Source of the DNA: Paracyclopina nana
Taxonomy: Eukaryota; Arthropoda; Copepoda; Cyclopoida; Cyclopettidae
Length of the DNA: 64,000 bases
NCBI GenBank assembly: GCA_019096065.1
Contig: JAGUCH010000007.1
Coordinates: forward strand, 2,936,501 to 3,000,500
Reading direction: 5' to 3'
How positions within the stretch are numbered: the stretch's first letter is position 1; every line of letters begins with the position of its first letter. The notes under the pieces are model-generated. The model was not told the DNA's origin. It made no database searches and was given only the letters and a program-made list of their open reading frames with translations. Shown piece after piece: positions 57,400 to 64,000 of the stretch. A program made the translations under genes and the position numbers.

Positions 57400-58749
57400 T
57401 TATTTGGACTCTTCTTCCCTATTTGACACTTTTGAAGATGCTGCAGTGGTTTCCCTTTTCTTGGTCTCATACAAAAGAATTCCTGTTAAAAGGCTTGCCA
57501 TGCTGAGTACAATGTATAGAGTAAACTTGAACTTGTCAGGAAACAAGAAGCTAGGAAAAAATGGATGTTACATTAAAAAAAAAAATCATAGGTTTTTTTA
57601 CCTTGATGCCAAAGCTGTGATAATGTTTGCCACAGATGCAGTGTACTCCTTGACAATGTTGTCCAAATACTTTAAAATAGAGGCCACAATGAGACCACCC
57701 AATGAGGCAAACAATACTGCCACCAAAAGGAGGAGTGAAGTCCATAAGTCCAAATCGAGCAAATCACTTATGAGGTTGGTTGGTAGATAGAAAGGATTGG
57801 ATGCCAAATGGACTAGAGAGGCCACCAATGCACCATATAAGTAGAGCCAGAATTGCTGTTCAAGGAAGCTTTCGCCCTTGACAGCTCCAGACTTGAATAG
57901 CTGTTCAGTATAGACAGCAGCTCCAACTGAATTGCAAGAAGCAACCAATGCCAACAAGATAGCTGACATTGGCACAGCATTGACCACAGCTTGAGGAGCA
58001 ACGGTGGTTGCTTCAGTGGCATTTGCATTGGCAAGGCCAGCAGGGCTGTCAAAGATCTGGAGCAAGTCTGGAGTCTTGGCCACTCCAATACTGATGACAA
58101 TCAGCATGACACCAATGAATTGCCAAGCACTGAGCTGCCTCTTGAGCACGAATTTGTAGATTGAGGCTGTCACTACTGTCCTGGAGGAGCAGAGGATCAT
58201 CCAAATGGGTGGGGGCACCAATGTCAGCCCAGCATAATAAATATTGTTATTGATTGCATACAACACGCTTGGTAACAGGAATCTTAGCGATGATTTGAAT
58301 GAAGACAAGCTCATTGAGGGGAGAGTACCTGAAATGTATAATTAAACGTGCCCAATAAGCTTATGATGAATCAGTTACATTTGGATCTGATGATTGTGCC
58401 CAGCAGTTTGATGATTTCACAAATGACCACAATAGCAGTTTGTGGAATGGGGTATTGTCCAAGAGTGTAGTATTGCAAAGAATAGTTGGACAAGATCTTG
58501 ATGACTTCACAGCAAACTTGAGCCAAAACTATGCCAAGGCCAACCAGAGTGAACAGACCCAATTTTTTAGGGCTGGCATCCAGCCGTTTAGGCTCATTCG
58601 CGTCCACCAAAGGTTCTCTTTCTTCCCTTCAACAAATTTGATGGTATGTTATAAAGTATTATTAGAAAATAAATTCTAATTAATCACATCATTTTGTCTT
58701 CCACATCTTGATTGGCAGCCACTTTGGTTGTTCTCTGTCGGAGCACCAT
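57400..58749 (-). CDS. Nucleotide-sugar transporter, SLC35A family
   Basis: Exons 58688-58749, 58379-58626, 57602-58328 and 57400-57550 give 395 residues. Ten membrane helices of the Golgi nucleotide-sugar antiporter type are seen: ILSNYSLQYY, ETAIVVICEIIKLL-like helix 2, LPSVLYAINNNIYYAGLTLVPP, SSRTVVTASIYKFVLKRQLS, LALVASCNSVGAAVYTEQLFK, FLEQQFWLYLYGALVAS, GGLIVASILKYLDNIVKEYTAS and SFLFPDKFKFTLYIVLSM. These match SLC35A carriers (UDP-galactose, UDP-GlcNAc or CMP-sialic acid); the substrate is not readable. A long loop rich in Ala/Asn/Thr sits in the middle. Tail EESK lacks a KDEL-like signal. Confidence 0.9.
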
Positions 58750-60063
58750 TTGGTGTTTTTCAATTTTACTCACTGTGAAACAAGTTAATGAATATCTAAG
58801 ATAAAAAATCAATGAAGTTCGCAAAAAGTCGTTGATAGAACACCAAATGTAATAAGAGCAAAGATTGCTTGACTAATGCTTTTAGCCAAGCTGGCCAAAA
58901 AATGGTTTTCATGAGGTGCACAAAGGAGTGTAGCACTGCATATGCTGACAGAAGCATTTTCAATCAAAAACCAGCAGAAAAAAGGCCAACATTTGCAAGC
59001 TGGTTTTCATTTCCGCACACTTGCAAACTATTTATGGCGCAACAGTGGCGACATCTAGCAGATTGACCAACTTTTCCACCTGATCATAAATGACAAGTAA
59101 TATACTGCTTTTGAAAGGCACAAATCAGACGTTGATGTCACATTTTTTGCTGTCACTAAAGTTTGAGTTTTTCATTCTGACAGATAAGCAAACAAAGCTG
59201 GATTTGTAGAAACTCACCAAAAACGCAAGACTGGTTAACTTGGACACACAAACAACTCAAAGGAAAAGCATTTTTTACATACTTGTGTTGCCATCAACAA
59301 GTAGCTGGAGCTGTTGTCAGTTGATTACCGGAGAAATTTCAGTATGTTCCTGCCTCCTGGCTCTGCTTAGCGCATAGACTCCTCATTCATAACAATAACA
59401 ATCAACTAGCGAGGCAGCTATCGGACGTTAGTCATCAAAATAGTAGGTGAAAATCTTGCCATTGAGGGATCGAGATACTACTACTTTTTAATTTCGCCTA
59501 AAAAAAGGTACATCGCCTTTATTCAATTTTCGCCTACATTACGACCCGAATTTTTCCGCTAGGCGTCGCTCAAATGTTTTGAATGAGGAGTCAATAGCCA
59601 CATACACAACAACCTCAAAATTAAGCCAAAATGTTCCGCGGAACAATTTGATCATTCACGCAACCTCTATTGAGCAAAAGTTTTATCCAAGGTATTTTCG
59701 TTTGTGGCATCAAAAATTTAAGAAAACATAAGTAGACTTTCAACATATTAACATAACAAGTAGATCGCATTATAACTTCAGTGAAAGATTAACAAGCTTT
59801 TTTTAATGATGGTGACTGTAATTTCAGTCATTTCAGATGAAATCATTTTCTTACACAAGAGCTGTAGTGATATTCAGAGAAAACACCTCTCCTCGTCTTT
59901 AATTATTTTGTTCATAAATTAATTGGAAGGTAAAAAGTTATTTTTATAAATTAAAATGTTCGGAAGTATGGATAATTTATTCGCGTACACTCCATCATCA
60001 TTCGAAAATGCACATACATCAGATGCAGTTGTGTATTAATAACATAGAACTTTGAGAGAGTTA
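58750..60063. other. Intergenic between SLC35A and Sec61 alpha
   Basis: About 1.3 kb between two minus-strand genes. No coding feature. The left part hol ds the SLC35A promoter; AT-rich DNA near 59,930-60,050 is the Sec61 alpha 3' side. Confidence 0.45.
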
Positions 60064-61726
<1,663 letters not shown>

Positions 61727-62413
61727 CTTGACACTATTTGCTTACTAAATATGTGTTAAAGTTCCACCACTCTCTTCTTTGCGTTCTTTCAGGAGTTTGT
61801 GAGCCTTCTCCACGTCACGCACTTCCGTATTTTACGGTTTCGTATGAAATGTCGGCTCGATTCCATGCCGGATTCCGGTACACATCATCAAGGATTTTCA
61901 AAATTGGGAGAAGTACGTTAGTAATCATATTTGATGTGAAGACAATTTAATTTTCATTTTTTAATTGTATCTTTGGTAACAATTGACGGTGGATTTTGAG
62001 ACAAAAGCTGAGTATGAAGATCGATTAGCGCCTTATTTTTACGAATTCGGTTAGCGCTAAAACGAAACGTCAGCTGAGGTTTGTCAACCCGGCGTCAACA
62101 AGGCGCTTTTTGAAAGGCGACTCTCGATTGGCGGACGCAAAGTGAGAGTAGCCAATAAGAGCTTAGCTGTCATGAATAAACGTCACTCTCTCGGGGGCGA
62201 CCCAAAAATGTAAACTGATCGATAACAACAAAATATATGAAAATCCGTCGCTTACGAATATCAATAATTTTCGCGACACTTGGCAAAAGTTCAACTTTAT
62301 AAAATTAGAAAAAAATCATGTTTTTACAGGTCGCCCCGTAAGCTTACGTAAAACAGCTGACTTTCAAAATGACAACAAAAAAGTAAACAGAGTAATTTGA
62401 CAGATTTCTGAGG
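61727..62413. promoter_or_regulatory. Shared upstream region of Sec61 alpha and UQCC1
   Basis: 687 bp between divergent starts. It would hold both promoters. No TATA box is clear; both genes are housekeeping. CAGCTGA motifs at about 62069 and 62350 are shared by both sides of the region. Confidence 0.45.
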
Positions 62414-63426
62414 ATGTCTTCTGCGTTGATAATGCGAGTTTGCTCGCGTGCGACTTGCGCTTCTTTGGCGAGAAATTGCACCCGTCTAGCCTCTAACAAG
62501 GCTGCTCCAACGGCAAAACTGTCTCAACCGGCCAAGAAAGACAGTTGGTTCACAAGGCAATATAAAAAGTGGATGGAAACCACATCTGAGCAACAGTTGA
62601 AGACTGCAGGATATTTGCTCAGCCCGCAATGCACACAAGCTGTGAGTGCAAGATCCTTTTTCGAATACTTTGACATGCCTGACACGTATTTTTCGTGGTT
62701 CCTCGTGTCTGAGTTGCACATTTGGCTCGTGTCTAATCGAATCATGGTCAACAAGACCACTGATGGGATTGCTTTAAGGAATTACCTCATTGAAGCCTTT
62801 TGGCTCGACTGCCATTCGAGGAGTAAATTGCTGGCTGACATGCCTGGCTCTGAACGTAAAGAGGCCATCAAGGACATAGCAGAAGAATTTCGTGTGAGTA
62901 CCTTCGATCGCTTTTCCATTTGATATAGAAAGTGTGATGGATGCCTATACCAGGAACTACAAACAGAACGCACGCAAAACTACAAATAACGAACGCGCAC
63001 ATGGACCTACAAAACTTTTTTTTATTAAACTCAATAATAATTATTAAACTCAAATTGGTTTTTCTAAAAAAGCTCCTGAATTTACCTTTATTCTGACACT
63101 GATGAATTATTCTAAAACTTTGACTGTGTTTTGTATATAATATTCATGTTTCAGCTGTGATTTTTAGGAATTTTTAATGTAAAAAAAAATTCTAGGCTTA
63201 TATTATGGTCTATGATTATGGTGCACTTGGAGATGACAAGGAGCTTGCCAACGCACTCTGGAGACGGTTTTTCATTCTGGGACAGCCAGACGGTCCAAGG
63301 CTTGAACTACTAGTCAAATATGTGAGACAAACTCTTGCCATGCTTGATGAAGTTCCCCTTTCAGACATATTGGCTGGTAAACCCATTAAGTGGATTCCCC
63401 TCGACGTTGTCAATTCATCCCGATAA
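62414..63426 (+). CDS. UQCC1: Complex III assembly factor UQCC1
   Basis: Exons 62414-62893 and 63196-63426 give 236 residues. A basic mitochondrial leader (MSSALIMRVCSRATCASLARN) is followed by the CBP3-like ubiquinol-cytochrome c chaperone domain: YFDMPDTYFSWFLVSELHIWLVSNRI, NYLIEAFWLDCHSRSKLL, MVYDYGALGDDKELANALWRRFF and LELLVKYVRQTLAMLDEVP (given in parts). With UQCC2 it binds newly made cytochrome b. The intron (62894-63195) is 302 bp, long for this window. Confidence 0.9.
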
Positions 63427-63605
63427 AGTTAAATCACCAATAAAACTGGAGTAGATATAATTAGGTTTTTCGATCTAATTGCGCGCTCCCTCCAAGAAGG
63501 GACGCCTTTTGCTGATGTGCTTTATTGCCATGTCAGGCTCTGAAGCATACAAAAAAAAACTAGTATCTCCACTTTTTCGCGATAACTCCTGATATAAAAA
63601 AGAAA

Positions 63606-64000
63606 ATGGAGGACGCAGTTATCTTTCTTGGAGGAATCTTTTGTGATCTTGTGGGTGTCTCTGATAGGTTTCCTCAAGTGGGTGAGACAATCATTGGCAC
63701 CAAGTCTTTGTTTGGATTTGGTGGCAAGGCTGCCAATGCTTGTGTGATGTGCTCCAGACTTGGAGCGAAGACTGCCATGATTGGCAAGCTTGGAGATGAT
63801 GCCAATGGCAAAAAGTATCTTGAAAACTTGGCTAAAGAGGGTGTGAACACCAAGTACCTGTACACTGATCCCAACGACCATTCTGGAGTGGCCCACATAA
63901 TGGTTGAAGAGTCCAGTGGCAACAACAAAATCATTGTGGTGCCAGGCTCTAATGCCACCTTGACACCAGAGGAAGTTGAGATGGCTGAGAAGATGGTTGC
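63606..64000 (+). CDS. RBKS: Ribokinase (5' part; runs off the window)
   Basis: The ATG at 63606 opens a frame that continues past the end of the window; 131 codons are visible. The PfkB sugar-kinase fold is clear: VIFLGGIFCDLVGVSDRFPQ, the substrate-binding GFGGKAANACVMCSRLGA (ribokinase has GGKGANQA here), MIGKLGDDANG, and NKIIVVPGSNATLTPEEVE. Ribokinase phosphorylates ribose at C5. Position 2 of the GGKxAN motif is Ala where Gly is usual. Only the first part of the ATP site lies outside the window. Confidence 0.88.
   Translation, partial: MEDAVIFLGGIFCDLVGVSDRFPQVGETIIGTKSLFGFGGKAANACVMCSRLGAKTAMIGKLGDDANGKKYLENLAKEGVNTKYLYTDPNDHSGVAHIMVEESSGNNKIIVVPGSNATLTPEEVEMAEKMV

Overview
The window is nuclear DNA of an arthropod. 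The main reason is a pair of genes for the two bursicon subunits (the moulting hormone that hardens cuticle), together with spliceosomal GT-AG introns that are mostly 49-70 bp, a tRNA-Arg and many metazoan housekeeping genes. Gene density is high and intergenic DNA is AT-rich with several miniature inverted-repeat elements. Compact introns and the gene content would fit a crustacean, but the class cannot be fixed from sequence alone. There is no prokaryotic or viral gene.

Layout. 0-2 kb: a TA-flanked MITE, then a TATA-driven multicopy neuropeptide precursor (eight NFQLRV-type repeats). 3.1-7.2 kb (-): heparan-alpha-glucosaminide N-acetyltransferase, 12 exons, with a MITE in intron 11. 8.4-10.7 kb (-): bursicon alpha and bursicon beta in tandem. 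10.95-14.9 kb (-): a sugar-transporter-like MFS protein. 16.13-24.18 kb: one 8,056-bp DNA transposon with terminal inverted repeats, a 3-bp target duplication and two divergent multi-exon genes, a Tnp2/CACTA-like transposase (+) and a 945-residue accessory protein (-). 24.5-26.1 kb: a small secreted-peptide gene facing a retinol-dehydrogenase-like SDR gene that has a frame problem. 28.5-30.0 kb: a seven-helix receptor gene whose second coding exon is interrupted by a 154-bp MITE. 31.0-35.5 kb: a small secreted protein and a 16-exon DEG/ENaC channel with four micro-exons.

36-41 kb: tRNA-Arg, NDUFB8, a large mitochondrial-type protein, NDUFA6 and HROB. 41.4-46.4 kb: a diacylglycerol lipase in two exons whose single 2.9-kb intron is built of a long palindrome and two opposed arrays of one 16-bp minisatellite. 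46.6-48.9 kb (-): a TBC1D15/17-type RabGAP. 49.9-51.7 kb: a PHD-finger protein of the PHF7/G2E3 type. 51.9-53.9 kb: SWEET sugar transporter and prohibitin. 54.3 kb: an intronless multi-helix receptor-like gene. 55.3-56.7 kb: fold-back and TGTACA repeats. 57.4-58.7 kb (-): SLC35A nucleotide-sugar transporter. 60.1-61.7 kb (-): Sec61 alpha. 62.4-63.4 kb: UQCC1. 63.6 kb to the end: the start of ribokinase.

The genes do not form a pathway. Functional themes are neuroendocrine signalling (peptide precursor, bursicon pair), mitochondrial respiration (NDUFB8, NDUFA6, prohibitin, UQCC1) and membrane transport. Exon limits below were worked out by hand from splice sites and reading phase; in nearly every gene the summed exon length is an exact multiple of three. 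Introns, promoters and repeat limits have no transcript support here.
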